From assembly GCF_963675585.1 (NCBI RefSeq), contig NZ_OY776414.1:785001-849000 (forward strand): a stretch of DNA of 64,000 nt, read 5' to 3'. The notes under the pieces are model-generated. The model worked only from the letters and a program-made list of their open reading frames with translations, did no database searches and was not told the origin of the DNA. The DNA comes from an uncultured Draconibacterium sp. (lineage in GTDB: Bacteria > Bacteroidota > Bacteroidia > Bacteroidales > Prolixibacteraceae). The position numbers and the translations under genes are program-made. This document shows, piece after piece, positions 54,704 to 63,862 of this stretch (its first letter is position 1; each line of letters begins with the position of its first letter).

Positions 54704-57700
54704 ATGAAAAAGATTTTAGCACAATTTGTAAAATATCCCTTCTACGGGAAAATGGTTATCATTATTTTCCTTCTCATTGGCGGAATTTCTCTGTACAACA
54801 TGAGAAAAGCAACCTTTCCCTTAATCGAATCTAAAATAATATCGGTTTCGGTTATGTACCCGGGTGCAACTCCAAAAGAAATGGATGAGGGAATCACATC
54901 GCTGGTGGAAAACAGTATTCGGGGTATTTCCGGTATTAAGGAGTTTTCGTCGCAGTCGAGAGAAAGTTCGGCAAGTATTACCATTACCGCATTAAATGGC
55001 TACGATATGGACGAGCTGCTGGCGGAGGTGAAAAATGCTGTTGACGGAATATCTAATTTCCCTGCAGCTGCCGAGCGTCCCATCGTTTCTAAATCGCGGT
55101 CGCGCGATATGGCCATGTTTATGTCGCTTGTCTCCGAATCGAACGATATTCTGGAATTAAACCGGATGGCAAACCTTATTGAGGACGATTTACTGGCCAC
55201 TGGTAAAATTTCGCAGGTAAGTATTATGGGATTGCCGCGCAACCTCGAACTTGCCATTGAGCTGAACGAAACCCAAATGCGTCGCTACAATCTAACATTT
55301 AGCGAAATTCAACAAGCCATTTCCAGTAACAATCTCGATATTTCAGGAGGTACAATTCGCAGTCCACGCGAACAAATAAAGGTAATCAGCCGTCAGCGGT
55401 CCATCGATCCTGAAAAGATAAAAGAGATCGTTATCAGAGCCAACACAAACGGACAACTGATAAAAATTGGTGATGTTGCAACGGTAAAATTACAGGGGCC
55501 CGAAGATCCCAGCAATGGTTATATCGATAAAAAACCTGCAGTAACTTTTCTTGTGCAGAAATTGGTGAGCGAAGATTTGGAAGCCATTTCGAAAGAAGTA
55601 AATGCTTACATCAACGAATTTAACGCAAAACACAAAGATTTCAGAATTGAAGTAAAAATGGATTTTCTGGAACTGATCGACGGTCAGCTTTCCATTCTGA
55701 TAAGTAACGGAATACTTGGAGTTGTATTGGTTATTCTTTTACTTTCCTTGCTTTTAAATGTCCGCTTGTCGCTTTGGGTGGCGTGGGGTATTCCTGCTTC
55801 TTTCCTCGGAATGTTTATTGTTGCCAATATTACCGGCGTTACCATCAACTTAATCAGTTTGTTTGGTATGATTCTGATTATTGGAATTCTGGTTGACGAT
55901 GGGGTTGTTATTGGTGAAAACATTTTTACACACTTCGAAATGGGGAAATCACCTCGCCGTGCAGCCATCGATGGAACATTGGAAGTACTGCCTGCTGTGT
56001 TTACATCGGTAATTACCACGGTAATTGCATTTTTACCGCTGCTGTTTATCGAAGGACAAATGGAGATGATGTACGAAATGGCATTTGTTGTGATCATCTG
56101 CCTCTTGTTTTCACTACTCGAAGGAATGTTTGTATTACCGGGGCACCTTGCAAATCCTAAGGTGCTAAAACCTCAAAACGAAAAATCGGTATATGGTAAA
56201 ATCCGTATTGCAGTAGATAAACTCATTTTTGGTTTCAGAGACAAAATTTATGCACCTTTTTTAAACTGGATTTTAAAGCACAAAGGACTTTCATTGGCAG
56301 CCATTACATCCATGTTTATCTTAACCTTTGGATTGGTGGGCAGTGGAAAAATTGCATTTACTTTTTTCCCGCAGGCTCCTTCCGATATGTTTTCAATCGA
56401 CCTGGCACTTAAACCCGGAATAAACGAACAAATAACAAAGGAAAAGCTGTTTTACATTGAGGATAAAGTGTGGGAAGTAAACAACGAATTAATGGAGAAA
56501 TATGGCGATACCATTTCTTATGTTTCATCATTAAGTGTGAATATGGGTAGTGCTTTTAGCGGTGCCGAATCGGGAACAAATGCCGGTATGATTCGTGTTT
56601 TCTTAAATCCACTGGATAAAACTCAGGTTTCGGATGAACTTTTAAAACGTGAAATTTCGGCTAAAATTGGCAAAATTCCGGAAGCATATAAATTTGCAGT
56701 AGGAGCTTCAAACCGCTTTGGGGCACCGGTTTCAATCAGTCTTTTAGGTTACGATCCTGACGATTTGGAAGATGCAAAAGATGAACTCGAAGCCGAGCTG
56801 GAAAAAATGCCCGCTCTTTTTAATATCACCAACAACAGTCAGATTGGTAGTCAGGAACTGCGACTGAGTTTAAAACCGGAAGCTTATGCATTGGGAATTA
56901 CCGAGCAATCGCTTATGGCTGAAGTTCGGCAAGGATTTTATGGAGCACTGGCACAGCGTGTTCAGGAAGGGAAAGACGAAATTTGGGTGTATGTACGCTA
57001 CACACACGATAACCGTCAGAACATTGGACAGCTCGAAAATATGTTGATTCACACACAAAGTGGCAACTATCCTTTGGGCCGTATTGCCGACATTTCAACA
57101 GCACGAAGCCTGAGTACCATCAACCATTACAACGGTCGCCGTGAGATTCGTGTTGACGCGTATCAGAAAGATCAAAGCCAGTCGGTACCTGATATTTTAA
57201 GCTACATTGAAACCGAAATATTACCGCAGATTGAAAAGAACCATCCGCAGCTTACTTATATGCACCAGGGGCAGCAAAAAGATACCCAGGAACAAATGGG
57301 AAGTATGATGCTGTATTTTGGCCTGGCTTTTTTGGTAATTGTTTTGGTGATTATGATTTATTTTAAATCCTTCCGTCAGGGGGTTCTTGTAATTGCCATG
57401 ATTCCACTTGGTTTTATCGGAGCAATTTGGGGGCATGCCATTCACGGACAACCCATTTCGATGATGAGTTTGTGGGGAATGGTTGCACTTTCGGGAGTAA
57501 TTATTAACGATGCCATTGTATTTATTGCCAAGTACAATCAAAACCTCGAAAGAGGAATGAAGATTCTGGATGCAGTTAAAAATGCAGGAACTTCACGTTT
57601 TAGGGCAATCTTTTTAACCACGGTTACTACAACCGCCGGATTAATGCCTCTTATTCTTGAAAACAGTCCGGATGCAAGAATGCTGATTCCTATGGCAATT

Positions 57701-57904
57701 GCGCTGGCTTATGGTATTTTATTCGGTACAGTATTTATTCTGATTATACTTCCTGTTTTGGTAGTACTAACCAACAAAGCAACGGTTGTTTTGCGCAGTA
57801 TCAGCACAAAAGAAACAATTGTACCCGAATCGGTTGAAACGGCAGTAATAAACGCAAACATTGAACAAACGCTGAGTAGAAACATGGCAAAGGAATTTGA
57901 ATAA
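54704..57904 (+). CDS. RND-family multidrug efflux permease (AcrB-like)
   Basis: Inner-membrane proton-driven pump of 1066 aa, the usual 1000-1060 range. The first transmembrane helix is VIIIFLLIGGISLYNM. The TM4 motif GILVDDGVVIGENIF carries the paired Asp residues of the proton relay. Two large periplasmic loops follow TM1 and TM7, and later segments include GFIGAIWGHAIHG and VALSGVIINDAIVFIAKYNQ. Substrate range (drug, bile acid, other) cannot be read. It lies between the adaptor and the TolC-like gene. Confidence 0.96.
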   Translation: MKKILAQFVKYPFYGKMVIIIFLLIGGISLYNMRKATFPLIESKIISVSVMYPGATPKEMDEGITSLVENSIRGISGIKEFSSQSRESSASITITALNGYDMDELLAEVKNAVDGISNFPAAAERPIVSKSRSRDMAMFMSLVSESNDILELNRMANLIEDDLLATGKISQVSIMGLPRNLELAIELNETQMRRYNLTFSEIQQAISSNNLDISGGTIRSPREQIKVISRQRSIDPEKIKEIVIRANTNGQLIKIGDVATVKLQGPEDPSNGYIDKKPAVTFLVQKLVSEDLEAISKEVNAYINEFNAKHKDFRIEVKMDFLELIDGQLSILISNGILGVVLVILLLSLLLNVRLSLWVAWGIPASFLGMFIVANITGVTINLISLFGMILIIGILVDDGVVIGENIFTHFEMGKSPRRAAIDGTLEVLPAVFTSVITTVIAFLPLLFIEGQMEMMYEMAFVVIICLLFSLLEGMFVLPGHLANPKVLKPQNEKSVYGKIRIAVDKLIFGFRDKIYAPFLNWILKHKGLSLAAITSMFILTFGLVGSGKIAFTFFPQAPSDMFSIDLALKPGINEQITKEKLFYIEDKVWEVNNELMEKYGDTISYVSSLSVNMGSAFSGAESGTNAGMIRVFLNPLDKTQVSDELLKREISAKIGKIPEAYKFAVGASNRFGAPVSISLLGYDPDDLEDAKDELEAELEKMPALFNITNNSQIGSQELRLSLKPEAYALGITEQSLMAEVRQGFYGALAQRVQEGKDEIWVYVRYTHDNRQNIGQLENMLIHTQSGNYPLGRIADISTARSLSTINHYNGRREIRVDAYQKDQSQSVPDILSYIETEILPQIEKNHPQLTYMHQGQQKDTQEQMGSMMLYFGLAFLVIVLVIMIYFKSFRQGVLVIAMIPLGFIGAIWGHAIHGQPISMMSLWGMVALSGVIINDAIVFIAKYNQNLERGMKILDAVKNAGTSRFRAIFLTTVTTTAGLMPLILENSPDARMLIPMAIALAYGILFGTVFILIILPVLVVLTNKATVVLRSISTKETIVPESVETAVINANIEQTLSRNMAKEFE

Positions 57905-57947
57905 AAAAATTGCCGGTGTAAAATTCAACAATTAAAAAGAATACAAA

Positions 57948-59246
57948 ATGAAACGTATAAAATATATAATACCGCTGCTTATTCTGTTAATTTCAGCGAG
58001 TGTGCAGGCGCAACAGGATTTAACACTTTCCGATGCCATAACACGTGCGCTCGAAAACAATTACGATCTTCAGATTACGCGGAAAAGCGAACAAATAGCT
58101 GCAATAAACAACCACTGGGGAAATACCGGGTTACTGCCGAGTGTGAATTTCAATTTAAACGGCCGTGAAACATTTAATTTAAACGAGAATGAAAACTACC
58201 GTTCGCAAACTGTGTCTCCTGATGTGTCGTTAAATTGGGTGTTTTTTAACGGATATTCTGCAAAAATCACAAAACAAAAGTTTGAGGAAATGGAGCAACA
58301 ATCGCAGGGAAATACTGTGATTTTGGTGGAAACCACCATTCAGAATATAATTGTGGCTTACAATGCATGTTTGCTGCAAAAACAAATGGTTGATGTTTAC
58401 AAAGAGCTGGCCGTTTTGTCGGAAGATCGGTACCGAAGAACAGAGGACAGCAAGAACATTGGAGCAAGTACAAGTTACGAAATGTTACAGGCCAAAACTT
58501 CGTGGCTCGAAGATGAGTCGAATTACCTGCAACAAAAAGTGAACTTCGAAAATTCGATACGTAACTTAAACTACAACATGGCAGTTGAGGACGATGCACA
58601 ATGGAACCTGGTGTCGCCACTTGAAGTTAACATGCCCGACTACCAGTTGGAAGATTTGTCGGCAAAACTTATGTCTAACAATCAAACGCTAAAAAATCAA
58701 TACCTAAACCAGAGTTTGCTGGCAAAGGAAACAGCTTTGGCCAAGAGTAATTTTTACCCAACCCTGAGTTTAAATACCGGTGTTGGAAGTTCGTGGCTCG
58801 ATAATTATTATTCGAAGAGCACACCAAATTATAGTCAAAAATCGGCAGATGCTTACATCGGTTTAAGTTTGTCGTTTAATATATTTAATGGTGGAATAAC
58901 ACGCAGAAGCATTCAGATTGCTCAAATAAATGAAGAGTCGGCGCAGGTCCAAACAAACCAGATGACGCACAGTTTAAACAACCAGCTTTTGCAAATGTAC
59001 AGCAATTTTAACGTGCAAAAAGCTCTGCTGGAGCTGGCGAATGAAACCGAATCAACTGCAAAACTGAATCTCGATTTATCGGCAGATAAGTTAAAAAGCG
59101 GAGTTATTAATTCGTTTAATTACCGCGATGTACAAATCATTTATATGAATGCTGCCATTGCCAGGTTTCAGGCAATTTACATTTTGATTTCAAGCAACAC
59201 TGATCTCCTGCGTATTACAGGTGGTATTATTAGTGAATATGAATAA
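57948..59246 (+). CDS. TolC-family outer-membrane efflux protein
   Basis: A 432-aa outer-membrane factor. The signal peptide (ITPLLILLISASVQAQ type, near residues 5-21) is followed by LTLSDAITRALENNYDLQI and two homologous halves of long helices with short strands (GLLPSVNFNLNGRE; KSNFYPTLSLNTGVGSSW). It completes the RND tripartite pump begun at 53404. The length is typical for Bacteroidota TolC proteins. A terminator with a GAAA loop follows. Confidence 0.93.
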   Translation: MKRIKYIIPLLILLISASVQAQQDLTLSDAITRALENNYDLQITRKSEQIAAINNHWGNTGLLPSVNFNLNGRETFNLNENENYRSQTVSPDVSLNWVFFNGYSAKITKQKFEEMEQQSQGNTVILVETTIQNIIVAYNACLLQKQMVDVYKELAVLSEDRYRRTEDSKNIGASTSYEMLQAKTSWLEDESNYLQQKVNFENSIRNLNYNMAVEDDAQWNLVSPLEVNMPDYQLEDLSAKLMSNNQTLKNQYLNQSLLAKETALAKSNFYPTLSLNTGVGSSWLDNYYSKSTPNYSQKSADAYIGLSLSFNIFNGGITRRSIQIAQINEESAQVQTNQMTHSLNNQLLQMYSNFNVQKALLELANETESTAKLNLDLSADKLKSGVINSFNYRDVQIIYMNAAIARFQAIYILISSNTDLLRITGGIISEYE

Positions 59247-59292
59247 GAATATTCTATTTGTTATTGGTAGATAAATAGAAATTTGAAAATGT

Positions 59293-59318
59293 GTCCGCTG
59301 GAAACAGCGGACTTTTTT
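59293..59318 (+). terminator. Intrinsic terminator of the RND operon
   Basis: GTCCGCTG (59293-59300), loop GAAA, CAGCGGAC (59305-59312), then TTTTTT. The stem is perfect with a GNRA tetraloop. Confidence 0.95.
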
Positions 59319-59510
59319 ATTGCTATTTTAAATGGATTTGAATGAAACCTGAAGAAAGTTTCAGATAAGTTTCGCCGGATTAAAAATCAATTGAAATGCA
59401 GGATAATCAGTATTCGCTTGCTTTTTTAAAGCACTGTTAATTGTCGGGTGCAAACACTGGCTTTCAAAACAAAATGTATTGTGGTCTTTTATTAAGAATT
59501 ACTTTTGAGC

Positions 59511-60719
59511 ATGACAATAAGCAGAACAAGCAAAATATTTTTTCCTACCCTTACTATCGCCCTGGCAGCCTTGGTAGCCATGTCGCCTTTTGCAATTGAT
59601 ACTTACATTGCAGCCTTGCCGGTAATGGCTAGCTTTTTTGGAGTGGAAATTCATGTGGTTGAACTCACCATTACCTTGTATTTTTTCGGATTTGCACTTG
59701 GTAATTTTATTGGCGGACCCATTTCTGACTCCTTCGGAAGAAAAACAGTAGCACTTACCGGAATTGCGTTGTACGGTTTTTCGGCACTGCTTATTCCGTT
59801 TTGTCCTAAAATAGAATACATACTCCTTTTGCGGGTAATTCAGGCATTTGGAGGTGGATTTGCAACCGTTACAGCCAATGTTTTTGTGCGCGATTGGTAC
59901 AGCGGGAAACAAGTGGCCAGGTTTGTAACCATACTAAGTATGATTATTATGCTGGCACCGCTTTTTGCTCCAATTATTGGTGCCGGTTTAATTCACTGGT
60001 GGGGCTGGAAAAGTATCTTTGTTTTTCTGACCCTGTTTTCTGTTGTTCTTTTTATTTCGTTTTGCTTCCTTATTCCCGAATCGCGGGATAAGGAACTAAT
60101 AACGCGAAAGTTTACCACAAAACAACTGTTCGAAAAATACCGGATTTTCTTTTCGAACCGGCAATCAACAACCATGCTTTTTGCCATTAGTCTGCCCATG
60201 TCGGGCATGTATATTTTTATTACTTCCGCTTCGTTTATTTACATCGAATATTTTAATATCGACCAGCTGCGCTTTCCTATATTTTTTGGGGCAAATGTAG
60301 TTCTGAATATTTTATTGTCGCTTTTAAATACCTATTTACTGCGGAAATACAAACCCGGCCAGATATTGCGGGTAGGATTGCTAATTCAGTTGCTCGCCGG
60401 TATTGCACTGGCAGTTGCCGTTCGTTTACCTGAACCTCAATTGTGGGCCGTATTTGCTTCGATCGTACTTTTTATTGGCAGTTTAGGTTTGGTTTTTGGT
60501 AACGGAACTGCGGCCATTTTAAACCATAATCCTGAAGTGGCCGGTTCGGCAAATGCTACCATCGGAATTGCCCGTTTTGCTTTAAGTTTCCTGATTGGCA
60601 GTATAATGGCTTTGTTTCATACCGGCGATTTAATACCATTTGGTACCATTTTATTGCTTTGTTCATTAAGCGGAAATGTGCTTTTTTCAGTAGCTTTGAA
60701 GATGGAACCAAAAAACTGA
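59511..60719 (+). CDS. MFS multidrug transporter, Bcr/CflA type
   Basis: A 402-aa inner-membrane transporter with 12 predicted helices. The start LALAALVAMSPFAIDTYIAALPVMA is characteristic of the Bcr/CflA drug-efflux group, followed by FGFALGNFIGGPISDSFGRKT, the MFS motif A loop. The ATG at 59511 is used; TTG at 59505 is rejected. Substrates are not readable. A small protein gene follows after four bases. Confidence 0.9.
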   Translation: MTISRTSKIFFPTLTIALAALVAMSPFAIDTYIAALPVMASFFGVEIHVVELTITLYFFGFALGNFIGGPISDSFGRKTVALTGIALYGFSALLIPFCPKIEYILLLRVIQAFGGGFATVTANVFVRDWYSGKQVARFVTILSMIIMLAPLFAPIIGAGLIHWWGWKSIFVFLTLFSVVLFISFCFLIPESRDKELITRKFTTKQLFEKYRIFFSNRQSTTMLFAISLPMSGMYIFITSASFIYIEYFNIDQLRFPIFFGANVVLNILLSLLNTYLLRKYKPGQILRVGLLIQLLAGIALAVAVRLPEPQLWAVFASIVLFIGSLGLVFGNGTAAILNHNPEVAGSANATIGIARFALSFLIGSIMALFHTGDLIPFGTILLLCSLSGNVLFSVALKMEPKN

Positions 60720-60723
60720 AAAG

Positions 60724-60909
60724 ATGGCTGAACCAACATGCGAAAACTGCAAATTACGCGAGAAGTACGACAATAATCCAAAGTCGTTTTTAGGACGGTT
60801 TTGGCGCTGGCACATTGGATTTTGTCCGGGCTGGAAAGCTTTTATGAAATCGCTCGACGAAGACAAAAAACAAGAGTTGCGTGTAAAGTATAATCTGAAA
60901 ACAAAATAA
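60724..60909 (+). CDS. Small conserved Cys-rich protein
   Basis: A 61-aa soluble protein. CENCKLREKYD near the start and FCPGW with a third Cys give a possible metal site. The pattern W-x3-FCPGWKxFMKSL and a charged end with KYNLK are visible. I recall similar short proteins annotated as conserved hypothetical in anaerobic bacteria, but I cannot name a function. It follows the MFS transporter by 4 bases and is presumably co-transcribed. Confidence 0.7.
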   Translation: MAEPTCENCKLREKYDNNPKSFLGRFWRWHIGFCPGWKAFMKSLDEDKKQELRVKYNLKTK

Positions 60910-61044
60910 ACAAAACTGAAATACCGGTTTTGTTGTTCATTAACTCTTTTTGTTACTCCGGATAAAACTGAATATTTCGGGTTAAATTTTGAATCTTTAA
61001 CCATGATTTATGAGTATTATTAATTCGGAGCGGGTATTTTTATA

Positions 61045-61052
61045 TAAATTTG
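61045..61052 (+). promoter_or_regulatory. -7 box of second IMP dehydrogenase gene
   Basis: TAAATTTG followed by C matches TAnnTTTG exactly, 24 bases before the ATG at 61077. Its presence also shows that the in-frame TTG at 61050 is not the start. Confidence 0.6.
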
Positions 61053-61076
61053 CAAAATTTTTTACGTAAAAGGATT

Positions 61077-62528
61077 ATGGCGAAGATCATCAACGAAGTA
61101 TCAAGAACATTCAACGAGTATTTGATTATCCCTGGTTTAACCTCGAAAGAGGATACACCCGATAATGTAAGTTTAAAAACTCCGCTCACCCGGTTCACAA
61201 AAGGGCAGTCGGCAAAAATCGAATTAAAAACACCTTTTGTTTCGGCAATTATGCAATCGGTTTCCGATAGCGGAATGGCCATTGCTCTGGCTAAAGAAGG
61301 AGGTGTTTCTTTCATATTTGGGTCGCAAACCATTAAAAACCAGGCTAAGATGGTGCGCACTGTTAAAAAGCATAAAGCTGGTTTTGTTGAAAGTCGAGCC
61401 AACATTAAGCCGGAAGAAACACTATCTGATGTTATTGCTGTAAAAAACAGAACCGGTTTTTCTACCATTGGTGTAACCGATGACGGCACACCTAACGGAA
61501 TTTTTGTGGGAATTGTTACCGGTCGCGATTATCGAACCAGCAAAGACAGCCTCGATAAAAAAGTAGAAGATTTTATGACTCCGTTGTCGGCCCTGGTAAC
61601 CGGAGAACTGGGAATTTCGTTAACGGAGGCGAACGACATAATCTGGGATCACAAATTAAACCAGTTGCCAATTATTGATAAAGACGGAAGACTTCAATAT
61701 TTTGTTTTCAGAAAAGATTACGACAACCACAAACAAAATTCAAACGAATTACTGGACGAACACAAACGTTTGATTGTGGGAGCCGGAATTAACACACGCG
61801 ATTATGACGAACGTGTGCCTGCCTTGGTTGAAGCCGGAGTAGATGTGTTGTGTATCGATTCTTCCGACGGTTTTTCGGAATGGCAAAAGGAGACCATTGA
61901 ATACGTAAAAAGTAATTTTAAAGATGTATCTATAGGAGCGGGTAATGTGGTTGATCGCGATGGCTTTTTGTATTTGGCCGAAGCCGGTGCCGATTTTGTA
62001 AAAGTTGGTGTTGGTGGCGGTTCGATCTGTATTACACGCGAGCAAAAAGGAATCGGACGTGGCCAGGCAACTGCTTTAATTGATGTGGCAAAAGCCCGCG
62101 ACGAATATTTCGAGAAAACCGGAGAATACATACCAATTTGTTCCGACGGTGGTATTGTACAGGATTATCATATGACACTGGCATTGGCAATGGGAGCCGA
62201 CTTTTTAATGATGGGCCGCTATTTTGCCCGTTTTGATGAAAGCCCGACACAGAAGTTGATGGTAGGTGGCAATTACGTAAAAGAATACTGGGGCGAGGGA
62301 TCAAACCGTGCAAGAAACTGGCAGCGCTATGATATGGGCGGCAACAGCAGTCTGAAATTTGAAGAAGGAGTTGACAGTTACGTGCCTTACGCGGGAAAAT
62401 TGAAAGACAACCTGGAAATTACATTGGGAAAAATCAAATCAACCATGTGTAGTTGTGGGGTTACCACTCTTGGCGAATTACAGGCTGAAGCAAAAAATTA
62501 CACTTGTATCATCAACCAGTATTATTGA
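61077..62528 (+). CDS. Second IMP dehydrogenase, Tritrichomonas-like, C-terminus frameshifted
   Basis: A GuaB homologue unlike the one at 13669. As read it is 483 aa. The N-terminus reads [10 protein letters not shown] and [23 protein letters not shown]-type insertion covers about 110-215. The catalytic loop [19 protein letters not shown] puts Cys at 318, and the flap dyad lies in [12 protein letters not shown]. From memory this closely resembles IMP dehydrogenase of Tritrichomonas foetus (catalytic Cys319), not the usual bacterial GuaB. The reading frame stops at 62528 after a shifted tail; removing one A from the A6 run at 62492-62497 restores the family C-terminus to 62571. The start is ATG at 61077, with AGGA three bases upstream. 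Confidence 0.9.
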   Translation: MAKIINEVSRTFNEYLIIPGLTSKEDTPDNVSLKTPLTRFTKGQSAKIELKTPFVSAIMQSVSDSGMAIALAKEGGVSFIFGSQTIKNQAKMVRTVKKHKAGFVESRANIKPEETLSDVIAVKNRTGFSTIGVTDDGTPNGIFVGIVTGRDYRTSKDSLDKKVEDFMTPLSALVTGELGISLTEANDIIWDHKLNQLPIIDKDGRLQYFVFRKDYDNHKQNSNELLDEHKRLIVGAGINTRDYDERVPALVEAGVDVLCIDSSDGFSEWQKETIEYVKSNFKDVSIGAGNVVDRDGFLYLAEAGADFVKVGVGGGSICITREQKGIGRGQATALIDVAKARDEYFEKTGEYIPICSDGGIVQDYHMTLALAMGADFLMMGRYFARFDESPTQKLMVGGNYVKEYWGEGSNRARNWQRYDMGGNSSLKFEEGVDSYVPYAGKLKDNLEITLGKIKSTMCSCGVTTLGELQAEAKNYTCIINQYY

Positions 62529-62571
62529 AGGTGGAGCACACGATGTAATGGTAAAAGATACGAACGGTTAA
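62492..62571 (+). other. Out-of-frame C-terminal remainder of second IMP dehydrogenase
   Basis: In the +1 frame this reads [18 protein letters not shown] then MVKDTNG and a stop at 62569-62571. The segment [14 protein letters not shown] is the family C-terminus. It is interrupted by an extra A in a six-A run. Confidence 0.85.
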
Positions 62572-62594
62572 ATATTCAAATGCTTAAAATATAG

Positions 62595-62637
62595 AAGCCT
62601 CTTTCTTGCTAAACAACAGTGGGAAAGAGGCTTTTTT
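62595..62637 (+). terminator. Intrinsic terminator after second IMP dehydrogenase
   Basis: AAGCCTCTTTC (62595-62605) pairs with GAAAGAGGCTT (62623-62633) followed by TTTT. Confidence 0.92.
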
Positions 62638-62809
62638 ATGACCTGACTTTTTATGGTTACCTTTTGTTATTTAAACCTACAAAATTTGTTGCGTGAATTT
62701 TAATTGAATGCAGATTGTTAATAAGCAGGAATAGTTTTTATATTTAGGCTACCTTTTATTGTTCTTGAACTATTTCAGAGCGTATTATTAACATCAACTA
62801 AAACTAAGA

Positions 62810-63772
62810 ATGAAAAAAATCCTGATCTTTTTAAGTCTATTTCTAATTCTTGCAAGTAACATCGAAGCAAAAAAAATTAAAGTATTAATTGTAGATGGAC
62901 AGAACAATCACCAGGTTTGGCCGAAGTCTACAATCATGATGAAACAATATCTTGAAGAAACAGGTTTATTTAAGGTGGATGTCGACCGAACCATTTTTAC
63001 CTGGAATGCAGAACGCGAAAAAGCCTTTTTACCGCTCGCCGGTGTGGGAGAAACACAGGATTTGAAAGAACCAAAAACAGATCCTGATTTTGCACCCAAT
63101 TTCAAAAAATACGATGTTGTAATTTCCAATTTTGGTTGGAAGGCTGCCGATTGGCCGGCAAATACACAAAAAGCATTGGAAGATTATATGGAAGCCGGTG
63201 GTGGATTTGTTTCAGTTCACGCAGCCGATAATTCTTTTCCTGAGTGGGAAGAATACAATAAAATGATTGGTCTTGGTGGCTGGGGAGGACGAAATGAAAA
63301 TAATGGGCCGTATGTTTATTATACCAACGAAGGCGAATTAAAGCATGATCACACCCCGGGCGATGCCGGATCACATGGTCCGCAACATATTATTCCAATT
63401 ACCATTCGTGTTCCCGATCATCCAATAACCAAGGGGATGCCAAAGATTTGGTTAACCGCCAAAGATGAGTGTTATGCCAAGTTGCGTGGACCGGGAGAAA
63501 ATATGGTTATTTTGGCCACCGGTAAAGACATGTCTGGAAAAGCTCCAACAGACAGGCACGAGCCAATGTTAATGGTATTAACGTATGGGAAAGGACGCAT
63601 TTTTCATACCACTTTAGGTCACGACGATTATTCGTGCGAGAGTGTAGGTTTTATCATTTCCTTGTTACGCGGTGTTGAATGGGCTGCAACAGGTAAAGTT
63701 ACTATTCCGGTTCCTGATGACTTTCCAACTGCCGAAAAATCAACTAGCAGAGAATTTATATTGAAAAAATAA
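62810..63772 (+). CDS. Exported ThuA-domain protein
   Basis: A 320-aa protein with a signal peptide (ILIFLSLFLILASNIEA). The ThuA fold, a flavodoxin-like class-I-amidotransferase-type domain, is visible: KKIKVLIVDGQNNHQVWPKS, YDVVISNFGWKA, GGGFVSVHAADNSFPEW, and DHPITKGMP, TYGKGRIFHTTLGHDD. ThuA proteins occur with Gfo/Idh oxidoreductases in sugar-utilisation loci, and the Gfo/Idh genes here lie 12 kb away. The reaction is not established for this group. ATG at 62810, with a terminator upstream. Confidence 0.9.
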   Translation: MKKILIFLSLFLILASNIEAKKIKVLIVDGQNNHQVWPKSTIMMKQYLEETGLFKVDVDRTIFTWNAEREKAFLPLAGVGETQDLKEPKTDPDFAPNFKKYDVVISNFGWKAADWPANTQKALEDYMEAGGGFVSVHAADNSFPEWEEYNKMIGLGGWGGRNENNGPYVYYTNEGELKHDHTPGDAGSHGPQHIIPITIRVPDHPITKGMPKIWLTAKDECYAKLRGPGENMVILATGKDMSGKAPTDRHEPMLMVLTYGKGRIFHTTLGHDDYSCESVGFIISLLRGVEWAATGKVTIPVPDDFPTAEKSTSREFILKK

Positions 63773-63862
63773 GTCTATCTCTTCTGAATAAATTGAATAA
63801 CTATATTCAATAGTCATCTTTTATTTTGACTTTGGGTATTGGTTGTTTTTTTGTCAGAATTT

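Noticed and set aside
55684-57541. Long antisense reading frames opposite the RND permease gene
   Set aside because: They are shadows of a well supported coding strand with no start context or family similarity.
61050-61076. TTG start of the second IMP dehydrogenase at 61050
   Set aside because: It overlaps an exact TAnnTTTG promoter box; ATG 61077 is preceded by AGGA and matches the family N-terminus (MAKI).
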